From positions 65,100,001 to 65,164,000 of the forward strand of contig OZ231127.1 in assembly GCA_965153355.1 (NCBI GenBank): 64,000 nt of DNA, given 5' to 3'. The translations under genes and the position numbers were made by a program. Shown here piece after piece: positions 50,236-63,955 of this stretch. The notes under the pieces were generated by a model, which worked only from the letters and a program-made list of their open reading frames with translations, ran no database searches and was not told the DNA's origin. The stretch comes from Flaccisagitta enflata (taxonomy: Eukaryota; Chaetognatha; Sagittoidea; Aphragmophora). Position 1 is the stretch's first letter; the number at the start of each line of letters is the position of its first letter.

Positions 50236-50477
50236 TTATGAAATGAAAGACATTTTCCGTAAATATAACGAGAAAGAGAAAGAAACTAAAACCGGCGAAT
50301 AAATATAAAGCAATTCTGTATTTTGACATATTTTTGACAGGCTAACTTTGGGCCCGGGGCCGATTTGAGGTTTTTCAGCCGTCGATTGAAACTGCAGAAA
50401 AAATACTTTACACGCATCCTGTTTTTGGTGAAAGAAAGTGTTTGATAACGACTATTTTCATCGATAACTAGGCCGGC

Positions 50478-50595
<118 letters not shown>

Positions 50596-51170
50596 TTGCA
50601 ACAACATTACAACAATGAATTAACAGTAACAACAAGTTAACAACAACATAAAAACAACAACAAGACAGGACACTTTATCATATGCTGTCACATTTCGAAT
50701 TTTCTCTTCTAGAGAATCTGGAGAACCAATCCAAACCTATCCAATCTGGATCATCAGAATGTAGGGATCGAGGTCAATATCATTATGAACCGAATATTCA
50801 TCTTTTTTACTCTCTTTTTCGTTTTTTTTTTTTTTTTTCATATTCTTCTTTTTAAAAAAAAAAATCTTTCTTCACAAGCGTTGATTGATGGAAACCAAAA
50901 ACTGGGTAAGAATTAAGAAAATGATCTCTCTAGGGATCATAAAAATCGTGAGATTCTACGTTGAATAAACGTATAAACGCAGACAAATAAGCCAATAAAA
51001 AAGTATTGACAAACTTAACAAGGCCCAGCAGGCCAATATGAGTGGCCGGCGCCCTGATTCTCACTACTATCTGAACATAAAAGATCAGAACAGAGCGATC
51101 ATCTGACAGACTGACGGACTGTCACGGACAGACGGACATGACGAGCTCGTCAAACCAATCAATACTAGTA

Positions 51171-51351
51171 TACTATCTTCACAAAAAAAATCTTCCCACC
51201 TAATAACTACCATCAACTTTGGAAGAGTGCTGCTCCTAAACTCATAAAGCTATGACAACCAGATTGGTCCCATTTTATGAGTTTAGGAGCAGCACATTTT
51301 CAAAGTATAGGCTTGTTTTGAGATAGGAAGATTTTATTAGTGAAGATTGTA
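51171..51351. mobile_element. Small TIR element (181 bp) in copy B
   Basis: Absent at the matching place in copy A (about 17675). Ends TACTATCTTCAC and GTGAAGATTGTA are inverted, with ATCTTCC/GGAAGAT further in, and a second internal pair GTGCTGCTCCTAAACTCATA. It can fold almost end to end. Confidence 0.78.
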
Positions 51352-51640
51352 CGTATATGCTACCGGCAGAATAAATTCAAGCCTTACCAACAGATGGTGT
51401 GTCGGATATGTCAAGGCACAGGGTCACCAAAATCAAGCTCCCGACAGTAATGCTGATATTCGATCGTCTGTAGACAGAACTTTCTACCTCCTACCTCCTC
51501 CGCCCTTTTTACAGCCTTCACCGTTATGGAAAAGCACTCGATTTTTAGACACGTGCCACGCGTCACTACACCCGCTGCGTGGGTCCTTCAGTCCTTGTCC
51601 ACCTATACCCAACTTGGGCAGCCATACATCCGGCCTTGTT

Positions 51641-51774
51641 TTTAAGTGCGCCTACGCACTTCCTTAGCCGGTTTTGTCTGTCGGTTGGTTAGTTGGTTGG
51701 TCAGTCTGCTGGTCACGTAAACCATTGACGACGCGACCCACCCGGCGCATCTATTGGCCTACTTGCCCTTGTTT
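51641..51774 (+). repeat. HTR element, AAGTGCG subtype
   Basis: Hairpin AAGTGCG-CCTA-CGCACTT at 51644-51661. Tetranucleotides GTCGGTTGGTTAGTTGGTTG follow. Distal arm GGCGCAT (51744-51750) pairs with GTGCGCC at 6 of 7 positions. Directly upstream (51560-51640) is the right end of another copy. Confidence 0.75.
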
Positions 51775-52262
51775 CAAGGTTTGCCGACAGACTTGCTAAC
51801 GAGCTAGAGCTCGTTTTCATCCAACCTCACAACCGTCCATCCTTCCGTCAATCCTTCCGTCCATCCATCTTTCCAACCATCCTTCCATATTTGCAATTGT
51901 GTATCCTTCCATGCGTGCCTGGGTCCAACGGTTGGTCACGCGATCGTCAAACGAGCCACTGGCCCGTACCAGTCACCCCGTTTTGCCGAGTTTTCTGTCC
52001 GCGCCAACATCATTCCGACATCCAAAAGAATTCACTTCACAACTTGACGCTGGGAAAGTCCCACGCTAGATCCCACCCTTCTTTTCTTCCTTCCAATCCC
52101 CATAACTAATTCCTGAACACGGTTGCCCCCCGGTCCAGCATCCCTCCTCTTACCTCTCTTCCTCTTCCTCCCTTCTTTCCTTCCTTCCTTCCTTCCTACA
52201 CTTTTCTCATGCATCTTTAGTTGCCCCCAGGAACCTCGGTGCTTAGGCTCGCATTTAACGAG

Positions 52263-52272
52263 ACGGAGAGAA

Positions 52273-52303
<31 letters not shown>

Positions 52304-52345
52304 AAGAGAAAGAGAAAGAGAAAGAGAAAGAGAAAGAAAAAATGA
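52263..52345 (+). repeat. (AAAGAG)n repeat
   Basis: Expanded relative to the shorter AAAGAG run in copy A (about 18990-19025). Confidence 0.9.
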
Positions 52346-52496
52346 AATCCCCCGCCACTTTTCCGCCTGCCTCTGTTATACGATCACGACCAGCCCCGTA
52401 AGGAGATAAAACATAATTTCTCCCCTTGCGCATGATTGGTGTGTCTCTACCTCTGCCTCTGTCTCTGTCTCAGGCTCTTTCTCTTTCTCTTTCTCT

Positions 52497-52499
<3 letters not shown>

Positions 52500-52560
<61 letters not shown>

Positions 52561-52655
52561 ATAATCTTTCTCATCTATATATATATATATCTCTCTATAT
52601 ATATATATCTCTATATATATATATATATATCTATCTATATATATATATATATCTA
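52500..52655 (+). repeat. (TA)n array replacing (CT)n
   Basis: About 57 bp of pure TA, then (TA)n blocks divided by CTCT/CTAT. The orthologous position in copy A is CT-only (19190-19295). Flanks TCTCAGGCTC and CGATCGCG are shared. Confidence 0.95.
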
Positions 52656-52939
52656 TCTCTCTCTGTCTGCGTCTCGATCGATCGCGTCGTCATCCTCCAT
52701 AAAATCTTCTTCTCTTTAGCTCCTTTTTCGCGGTTGACAGACGTTGTTCATCTTCTTCTTCTTCTTTGGTTTGTGCCCCGGAATCTCGCGTCGAGAATCC
52801 AAAGTTCTCTCTTTTGATCACCGGCGAAAATCATTTCCTTCCTTGGAGAAAACAGATCTTCTTCTTTGTGTCATACTCTTGTATCTATCTCTGTCTATCT
52901 CTCTTAGTGTTCTCCCCATGACATAACAACGTGGTTGTC

Positions 52940-53835
<896 letters not shown>

Positions 53836-54150
53836 CTCTCACCCAGTGTTGTTACCTCAGAACAACTCAGTTGGCGGTGGAGCCTCTGTGTGCGTTTCAC
53901 TGTCCTCTTGTCTTGGCTCTTAGTCTTACTATTTTCCTTCAATCTCTCTTTCTCTTTCGTTTTTTTCTCTCCATCCTTCACCCTTTCTCTTCCTCTTTCT
54001 CTCCTCTTTTTCTTCCTCTATTTCCTTTTCTTTCCTTTTCACCTCTTGTTTTCTCTTACTCTTTCTTATTCTTTTGCCCTTTTCTTTATTTCACACTTTC
54101 TTCTTCTTTCTCTTTCTCTTCTTTTATTTTCTCTCAGATTCTCGCTTTTT

Positions 54151-54780
54151 GGGCAGCGGCCCCAAAGGGCCGATGTCCTGTAGAACACAGGGGTGAATTT
54201 CCATACGTCCGTCCGTCCGTCCGTCCGTCCTTCCGTCCGTCCCCCCCCTTCAGAGGCCTGAGGCCCTCATCCAGCCTACTGGGGCCTGAAATCTGGTCTC
54301 TAGAGCTTAAAATCAGCCCTCTCAGGCCCCAAATCAGCTCTTGTATGCCCCAAATCAGTCCTCTCAGGCCCATAATCAGGCCTCTTAAGCCCATAATTTC
54401 GCCTCCCAGCCTGGGACCCAGGCATGAAACCAGCATTCCCAGGCATGAAACCAGCCATCCTTGACCAAAGTCTTAGATCTGAAATTGCCTCTCTCAGGCT
54501 TGAAATCAACCCTCTCGGACCTGAAATCAGCCCTCATCTGGTCATAATCAGCCTTCACTGGGCTGAATTCAGCCTTGTTGGCCGGAATCAAACCTCTGGG
54601 ATATGGTCAAATCTTTTCAGAGCCCCTCACCTCTTCCCAGGACGTATGGAAATTCACCCCTGTGTTCTACAGGACATGGGTCCTTTGGGGCCGCTGCCCT
54701 GCTTTCACTTCGATTCTTCACCTAAACACTCCAAGCAGGGCAACGGGTACCGCTGACCATGTGCGATCCTTGGATGACTT
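54151..54780 (+). mobile_element. Foldback (FB) element 6, copy B-only
   Basis: Inverted ends of about 60 bp: GGGCAGCGGCCCCAAAGGG, then ATGTCCTGTAGAACACAGGG and GAATTTCCATACGTCC, mirrored at 54642-54704. The core has about 20-bp units (CTCAGGCCCCAAATCAG). The empty site in copy A (CTCGCTTTTT joined to CTCTTTCTTC, about 20785) shows insertion at a T-run. The tail GGTACCGCTGACCATG lies outside the inverted part. Confidence 0.85.
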
Positions 54781-54810
54781 GTTCTCTTTCTTCTGCTCTT
54801 TCTCTTTCTA

Positions 54811-55419
54811 CTACCTTGGAAATAAATATACGGACAGATGGAGAAAAGTTAGCCTTTTCACTCACTGAATGAAGTTAATGCCCAAATCATTAAATTTTCA
54901 GTCATTATATGGTATTTTGATCTATCAAGAGCTTCTGTTCTGACTTTTTATGGGATTCGTCTATGATTTTTCATCTTGAATCCGTATATCCTTTGCCTCT
55001 CAAAAAGCAACAAAAAAACAAAGAATTAATTTTGTTTTCTTTTAATACTAGATAATTTCAGGGCATTATGATTGACTGCAGTCCTCAATTTTTTCAACAA
55101 TCAAAAAATTTGTCAAAAATGTGATCTATTGAGATCAAGCAGAATGATTTTGCTCAATCCGTTTAGATTTGAGAGCTATTTCAATGTAGGTTGTCCTTTG
55201 AAGATATGAACTGAAAACCTCTAAATTAAATTTTGGTAAAATGACAGTTTTCTTCATAACACTCTCATTTGGAAACGGATTGAGCTACCAAGCTCTGTTT
55301 GGTTTTGAATGGAAGATTTTTTGTCATAGTTTATGGATCTGCTTTCATAGTTTTACTGGATATGAAAGTTTGGCTGCTATAATCATGGTTAGGTGTCCGT
55401 ATATTTATTTCCAAGATAG
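54811..55419. mobile_element. TA-flanked TIR element (609 bp), copy B-only
   Basis: Ends CTACCTTGGAAATAAATATA and TATATTTATTTCCAAGATAG are inverted over 26 bp with one mismatch. TA lies on both sides (54809-54810, 55420-55421). Copy A has the empty site CTTTCTACATCTCC with a single TA, as expected for a Tc1/mariner-type insertion. Noncoding. Confidence 0.88.
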
Positions 55420-55439
55420 TACATCTCCCTCTCCCTTAT

Positions 55440-55860
55440 TTTTTCTCTTTTCTTTCACTTGATCTTTCTTACTCTCTCTCTTTCACTTTCTTTTCCTCCT
55501 CTTTCTCTCTTTCTTTCTATTCTTCTCATTCTTGTGCACATTCACTTTCTCATGCTCTTTCTCCATCTCCCTTTCCCTTACTTTTTTACTTCTTTTTTTC
55601 ACTCAGTCTTTCTTTCTCTCTCTCTCTTTCACTTTCTTTTCCTCTTTCTCTTTCTCTATTTCTTTTTCTTTTTCTCTTTCTTTCTCTTCTTCTCTTTCTC
55701 TTTCTCATGCTCTTTCTCCATCTCCCTTTCCCTTTCTTTTTCTCTTTTTCATTTACTTGATCTTTCTTTCTCCCCCTTTCCGTTTCTTTCCCTCTCTTTC
55801 TTTCTCCCTTTTCCTCTTTTCCCTCTTCTCTTTCTAGTGCTCTTTCTCGTCTCCCTCCCT
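55440..55860 (+). repeat. Pyrimidine-rich TTTCTC tract, copy B
   Basis: Counterpart of 20820-21240. Ser/Phe/Leu ORFs are composition artefacts. Confidence 0.9.
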
Positions 55861-57042
55861 TACTCTTCGATCCTTCTCCCTGTGCATGTCCCTTTTGGGC
55901 GGCCGGGGTCGTTGCTTGGCGTGGGCTCCTTTACAGCCTTAAGCCGGGCTTTACGTCGTCTCACTCCCGTTGCGTCTCCTTGTTAAGGTAAAGAGGCATC
56001 AAATTTTGTTCCTTGCCCGAGATCAAAGAGAGAGAGAGAGAGGGAGAGACAAAGAGACACTCCGAGTGGAAAAGGAAGGAAATAAAGGAAGGAAGGAAGT
56101 ATGTAGAACGGAGATTAGTAAACCAGGCAATCGCGTTAGAATTTTCATGGGAACATAAATTACGCAATTCTCACAGTCTTTATGTTTCCCTTTTACATGT
56201 TGTCTCACTTGACTTTTTAAAGGCGGCAAAGAACAAAGAAAGGTAAAGACGTTCGCGTGGGAACTCATGAATTGATCACATGCTCTATAGATAACAATTC
56301 AAATTAGCACGCGTGATTTTTAGATGAATGCTGTTGTCTAAAAGTGCATCGCTTATGATAGTAAATACCTGAACGCACCAGGGTTTATTACTGGTGTCTT
56401 TACTTGAATAGAATGTTTGCAAGTAGTAATCCCAAACTCATGATGGAACGCACGATAAATTTGATTGTCAACTGCTGTAGATGTTATTCGCCATATGGAG
56501 TGATCATTTTCAAAATCTTCAAAAATGTGCGTTGAATGTGATAACGTGTGTTAAATGCAAATACTAAAAATGACATACGTCAATTTCTGATTTCGTTCTT
56601 TCAACTCTTTAGGCCCCTTTTTAGTCCGTCGGTGTGTTGATCAATCAGTTGGTTGGTCGGTCAGTTCGTCCGTTGGTCTCATTTGCGTCACTGCTCCCGT
56701 TAAAGCCCATGCGCATTGCCTATTCAGAAAGAAAATATAGTACAGTACAATACAGTTTCGTTTCCCAATGCCTGAGCTTACGATTAAAACCCACATAAGC
56801 CAACAAACCCCCACACACAAGGGCATCCGATGCAAATACATACGATGTGATCTCTCTCGTGTCATCCTCTCAGAAAATAACCCTCGCCCTCAGAACTCAA
56901 CGCAAATCCCGTTGTCAAAATCGTAATAACACAATAACACAAAAATGCTTTTTGACATCCAGTAGAACTTTTATTGAGAGACTTAAACCTCTTTTCCAAA
57001 TCTCGGTCGCGGTTCAACAACCCCTGAATCTCTTTCACTGTC

Positions 57043-57635
<593 letters not shown>

Positions 57636-58741
57636 ACGTTCCAGATGGTGGTTTTATGAGATTTTCTTTTAACCACATTTTTAATCTTGGTCGGGAGTCC
57701 CTCCGCTTTCTCCTTTGTCGGCACCAAACCCAAGGAATTAAAACGCATTAAAAAAGATGACGACGGTTTTGGAGATGGGCTTAAATGCCGTTTTCATAAT
57801 GTGATGCCGTGAAATGACCTTGATAAAAAGAGACCGCATTGAAGGACTACCGCGGACGCAAATGGCATAAAAGCAATGCCCGTTGGTTAGTGGTATGAGA
57901 AGCTGATGGAATATGGCAATGAAAGGTATTGAATGGACATGCCGATGACAGAAGGCAACGAAACATGATGGATGCCTGGTAATTTAAAACAACTAAAGCA
58001 GCATTAGAATTGTTCGCGTTGATTTCTCTTGTAAATTAGAACTTTGTAGTATAGAACTTAGTGGTAAAGAACTTAGTATAGAATTTAGGAAACAAATCTA
58101 ACGATCAAGCACCAATCGCTGTGATATCACGAATAAAGCAAAAAGTTAGAACCACTTTACGTGACTCGGGTGGCTGGTTTGAAATGGCGTAGCTTCATAA
58201 CAATGAGAACTGCTTGATGATGTGGCAAATTGACAACTTGACATGGCCAAGGAGAAAGGCATGCTATTGAATCATTGCGCGTAACTACAGATAGGACTAG
58301 AAGGACCAAATCTGTACCTGTAAGTACAGTCTAAACAGCTTGCACGTTCCCCAGCATAACAACTTGGAGCGATTCCTGATTGCATCACAATTTTTTTTTC
58401 TCTTCGAGAAACAACTTCCTATGTAGATTTACATGTACATGTACATTCTGTCATAAAATCTGCGGAGCTCACACTACCAAATATTCGATGATATTTAAAC
58501 ATTAGAAAAATAGTTTCATTTTCATTCTCGTTCACTCTCTTTTCTCCTTTCTAATCCATTCTCCTTTCTTACTGTTCATTTTTCTTTTCTTTCCTATCCT
58601 TGTATATATTTTGTCCATGAAACACTTGATCTTTTGTGCACTTTCGCTTCGGACGTTGCTCGAAATCTGCGGGTTTCTGTCGCATTGCCCTCCATTGTGA
58701 CACTGCGCCCCTTTTCCATCTTGCGAGTTCAGAGACTTTCG

Positions 58742-59115
<374 letters not shown>

Positions 59116-59683
59116 CAGTTGCGTCATCAACATCAACTCATTGCTTGTCACGAGTCATGATGGTTTGATGGTGATTGCGATAACCTTCGTTAAGACACTG
59201 AATGACCGACAAACTGACAGCAACCCTTTACGAACAACTTAGGAAGGCGATGAGTATTAGGGGCAACGGTTTTTGCACCGTTATGACCTGGTATCCATTC
59301 CTGTGTTTTTTGTTTGTTTGTTTTCTTGTTTTTTTTTTTGTTTTTTTGTTTTTTTTTGCAACATACTAGTGATACTACACTTACGGCCTTTAAGGTTGAT
59401 TTGGAGGGGGCATATGTATCTGGTATTTTGACCTTAATTAGATGGTGGTGGTCAAAATCATGGCTTTTAGGTCATTTTGACCTCATAATCAGGCAACTCT
59501 GCCTGAGACAACCGACTTGATATAAAACAAGAGCTAACCATTGGTGCCATCCGCATGTTTTTATCATCATTTGTCTAGATTCTAGGGCATTTGAAAGATC
59601 GAAAGTATTGACTACTGAGGGTCATTTCGCATTCAGAATTTCAGTGGCAATTTTGACACATTCACGTTTTTAGTTGCTGACAC

Positions 59684-61240
59684 ATAACTCTATAATAGGC
59701 TTTGTCTATCCGTCCGATGGTCCGTTGCAGGGTCAGGCAAAATTTTTGGCTGCCTACAAGCAGGATTTTTCAGTGGCTTCCTGCCTACAATAGAATTGAA
59801 TAATTTTAAAACGTTTTTGATACATTCTAGGTTCAGAATTACATATTTATTTGAAATCTCTCTTAAATCCGGCCAGGAATCTCGATGGAGAAAATCTCAA
59901 TTTTAAGGGTTATGAAAAAAAAAATGGACCCATCCCAGATTTTTGCACAGGGGACCTAAAAAGGCTGTAGAACAAGATTCTGATGTTCATTTTGACCTAA
60001 CTTGAGCCAAAAAAAAAAAGAAACGGGTTTTAGTGCAAAAAACAGCTATTTTTCTTTAAAAAATGACGTTAAATGAAATATTTTGGCCCTTTTTTTTGCA
60101 GAAACATAAAGTACCAATAGTAATTGATATTTGAGTGAATGTAGGACAATTTTTGATAGGTCTATGAGGTTCAAAAATAGCATTAAAATGCTCAAAAATG
60201 AAGAAATGACCTAAGAATTAAAAAGTCGTCAAAACTGATGATTTGGAACAGTTTCTTAGGGAAAAATATGCTGTCAGTATGAATTTTATTGATTTACTTA
60301 AAAAAACATGGCCGTGATAAGCGAAAAATGCAAAACCGCAATATGCAAATGAGATCAAAGTGCGATTTTTGCTAAAAATGGCAAAACATGTTTTTTCTTT
60401 TCATAGAAGCTAAACACAATAAAATATTAGTACACCTTTCCAAATATTTTGCACATGCTGACCTCATTGCATATTGCGGTTTTACGTTTTTTCTTCTCAC
60501 GGCTATGTTTTTTTTAAGTAAATCAATGAAATTCATACTGACAGCATATTTTACCCTAAGCTGTTCCAAAACATCAGTTTTGACAATTTTAATTTTTAGG
60601 TCATTTCTTCATTTTTGAGCATTTTAATGCTATTTTTGAACCTCATAGACCGATTCAAAATTGTTCTGAAGTCACTCAAATATCAATTACTATTGGGACT
60701 TTATGTTTCTGTAAAAAAAAATCAAAAAATTTCATTTAATACTTTTTTAGAAAAATAATAGCCGTTTTTACAATAAAAACCGTTTCTTTTTTTTTTGGCT
60801 CAAGTCAGGTCAAAATGAACATCAGAATCTTGTTCTACAGCCTTTTTAGGTCCCCTGTGCAAAAATCTGGGATGGGTCCATTTTTTTTTTTTTTTTTTTA
60901 AGAATTTTGCAAGTGAGACTTCTGGCCGAATCCAACTGAATGGAAACTAAAAAAAAAAAAAATTTTGATGTTCAGATTGAAAAATCTTTTGCTTCATATT
61001 TCCATAATAAACTCTTCATGTATTTTTCTCTTCTGCCTACAAAAATACAATGCTCGCATGCTCAGGCACTTTGCAGTACCCTGGTCTGTTTTTTCGTGAC
61101 CACGAGTAAAAAAAGTGGGGAAACGAGCGTTTAAGATGCTTTTTGTGCATGTGAGTGGGTGACTTGGGGTGTAGATGGGGGTTGGATGGCCATGCCCACC
61201 CGTCGGCAACAATATTGCGACCCTGCGTCACTTGTTCAAG
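59684..61240 (+). repeat. HTR element split by an hAT insertion
   Basis: Left part 59684-59727 (AGTTGCTGACACATAACTC, CTATCCGTCCGATGGTCCG). It resumes at 61084 with GTGACCACGAGT and ends CCCACCCGTCGGCAACAATATTGCG and GCGTCACTTGTT. The copy A version has no interruption at this point. Confidence 0.8.
59728..61083. mobile_element. hAT-type element with giant internal hairpin
   Basis: Ends CAGGGTCAGGCAAAAT and GCACTTTGCAGTACCCTG share the CAGGGT/ACCCTG terminal inverted repeat. Flanking octamers GTCCGTTG and GTCTGTTT match at six of eight positions and both align to the single site in copy A (about 24530). The interior is two inverted arms of about 440 bp (59922-60361 and 60452-60889) separated by about 90 bp. 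No transposase ORF. Confidence 0.82.
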
Positions 61241-61278
61241 TTTCTTCTCTCTTTCTCTCATTCTTCGTTTCTTCTTCT

Positions 61279-61402
61279 TTTTAGGTGCGACAAAGCATCT
61301 CTATAACTGGCTGTGTCCGTTGGTTGGTCTGTTGGTTGATTGGGTAACGCATTCGTTCGACTATCCACACGTCGCACCCTTTTGGCCTACCAGGCCTTGT
61401 TT
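61279..61402 (+). repeat. HTR element, GGTGCGAC subtype, intact
   Basis: Left arm GGTGCGAC (61284-61291) complements the distal GTCGCACC (61371-61378) over 8 of 8 bases. The local partner is GCATCT. The copy A version is truncated after the tetranucleotides. A further HTR start (AGTCGCTATATAAGAGGCAC) follows at 61434. Confidence 0.78.
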
Positions 61403-61549
61403 TTTTTTTTCAAATTTATCTTTTTGTTTCTTTTTAGTCGCTATATAAGAGGCACTGTCCGTCGGTCCCTAGGTTTATCCATCCGTGGGACGATAACGCA
61501 CGATCTTAAAAAACGTTTTGCTACGCGCATTTCCGCCCCTGCATGTGTT

Positions 61550-62204
<655 letters not shown>

Positions 62205-62725
62205 ATGGCGGCTACACTCGCGATCGTTTTGCTTCTAGCGGCCGTTTCACGGCAGAGCTACGCAGGCGATTACTGGACTAGAAACAGAAGTCAGTTCCAA
62301 GAATGGGAGAGAAACATTTGCGCTGCCTACTTCAAAGTCAGTGGTTTGGGTAAGTTGGGGATATTTCGGGTCCCGGCACTGAAAGGAAAAAGAGCTGATG
62401 TACGTTGGGCACCCTGTAGTTAATTCTACCCGGTTCTTTTCTCGACATTAATTATGTCATCCCTTCAGATCGATCGATGTTCCCCGCCGGCCAATTGTGG
62501 GAAGACAATGTCTGCGTCAACGATCCGTCATTTTACCTCGCCTGCAAATATTTCAACGGCGCATTTTCCGGCGAGAAGCGTCAATGTCCACCTGGAAAGT
62601 TGTTTTATCATGGCAAGAACCAATTGTGGGAGAAGACCTGCGTCCCGGCCAACAAATGCGATCGCACGAAGCAATGTCCCAACTGGCTGCAGATCGCTCC
62701 GCCAACCCCTGGTACTCATATATAG
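62205..62725 (+). CDS. Truncated copy of the secreted peritrophin-like gene
   Basis: Exon 1 (62205-62349) and exon 2 (62469-62711) of the gene at 26312 with intact start, signal peptide and splice sites. Against copy A, exon 1 lacks three codons of the FSAG region and exon 2 has one amino-acid change (V to A in YFNGVFSG). Homology ends about 23 bp into intron 2, and exons for the thyroglobulin and later modules are not found before the window ends. If intron 2 is retained, a TAG at 62723-62725 would give a 133-residue secreted single-module protein. Alternatively it splices to exons beyond the window, or is a nonfunctional 5' fragment. Confidence 0.65.
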
Positions 62726-62816
62726 AACTTTTAAGGGGACATAGTGGTGATTGTTGACCCATATAATTAAACATTATTTAACAAAGGTATTTAAGGGGTG
62801 AAAGCAGCTCCCTTAA

Positions 62817-63143
62817 CTAACTCAAGAACTTGAAAAAAAATTCTGATTGCCTACTTCCCTTATAAACATTGAAAATCTGACTATGGTTATTAACGTCTCT
62901 TGATAAAGGCTTTCGATAGGTGTATTCAAGATCCTCGGCAGGGTGCAGGAAATAGGTGATTTTACTTTCAACTCCCTGTTGTCTTATAGACATAAGGATT
63001 TCAAAGGCATCCAGGCAATTGTTCACTCCTTTGCTAATCAACCATGAAGTTAGTTTCGATTGGTCACTATCTGCACTAGCACAGGAATCAAGTACAAGTA
63101 AAAGCATCAACAAATTTATCATCCACGCTTTCACCTCAGACAA
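62817..63143 (-). CDS. Possible small secreted protein, single exon
   Basis: An uninterrupted 108-codon ORF starting MSEVKAWMINLLMLLLVLDS, which looks like a signal peptide cut near CASA. The mature part reads LTSWLISKGVNNCLDAFEIL and has an L-x-x-WL ... GV ... L-x-x-F pattern faintly like a SAM-type helix bundle, which is not enough to assign it. There is a single Cys in the mature region. It lies immediately past the segmental-duplication breakpoint. It could be a first exon, a genuine short gene or chance. No neighbour evidence helps. Confidence 0.35.
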   Translation of the reverse strand: MSEVKAWMINLLMLLLVLDSCASADSDQSKLTSWLISKGVNNCLDAFEILMSIRQQGVESKITYFLHPAEDLEYTYRKPLSRDVNNHSQIFNVYKGSRQSEFFFKFLS

Positions 63144-63455
63144 TCACGCAATCAACGTAGCCATTTTGATCTCCTTGAAAAAGAACTAGCAGAAAAACAC
63201 TGCGTACCAACTCTCATCAATCCCACTGCGTTCTAGTTCAAGATATTTTCTGACTTCATTTTTTTTTCATTTTGTTCAACCTCTACGAAAAAGTCTACCA
63301 AATTGGTTTGACAATGTTTTTTTTCAACGCTTTTGATGGCCGAGAAGTTAAACGAATTCGTCGATGTGACATAAATCGCCGCATACTGCTTCTCATGACT
63401 CATGAGTGTCGTGGAACGGTAAATTATTGCTAAATGACATGAAGTGAAACAAGGC

Positions 63456-63600
63456 CGGAAACACAGCTACCCCAGTCGCGTGCGGGTGGGCAGGAGCAGT
63501 GCTGGAGAAGGTCATTAGGGCATCTGGGCAGGAGCAGTAACCTCAACAAGGCCGGATACATGGCCACCAGTTGCGGACGGGTCGGCAGGGGCGGACATGC
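63456..63600 (-). repeat. Two HTR right ends in tandem, minus
   Basis: AAACAAGGCCGGAAACACAG, AGTCGCGTGCGGGTGGGCAG and then AACAAGGCCGGATACATGGC, AGTTGCGGACGGGTCGGCAG. Both retain the distal arm (AGTCGCGTGC and AGTTGCGGAC types) but lose tetranucleotides and the left hairpin. Confidence 0.7.
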
Positions 63601-63605
63601 GCGTT

Positions 63606-63955
63606 CATTCATCCATTCAATCATTCATTCATTCATTCATTCATTTATTCATTCATTCATCCATTCAATCATTCATTCATTCATTGATTCATTCATTCAG
63701 TCATTGATTCATTCATTCATTCTTTCATTCTTTCATTCTTTCATCCATTTATTCATTCATACATTCATTCATCCATTCATTCTTTCATTCATTCATTCAT
63801 TCATTCATTCATTCATTCATTCATTCATTCATTCATTCATTCATTCATTCATTCATTCATTCATTCATTCATTATTTCATTCATTCATTCATTCATTCAT
63901 TCATTCATTCATTCATTATTTCTTTCATTCATTCATTCATTCATTCATTCATTCT
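63606..63955 (+). repeat. (ATTC)n microsatellite, about 350 bp
   Basis: ATTC tetranucleotides with CATCC, GATTC and TTTC variants running to near the window end. No gene in 63956-64000. Confidence 0.96.
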
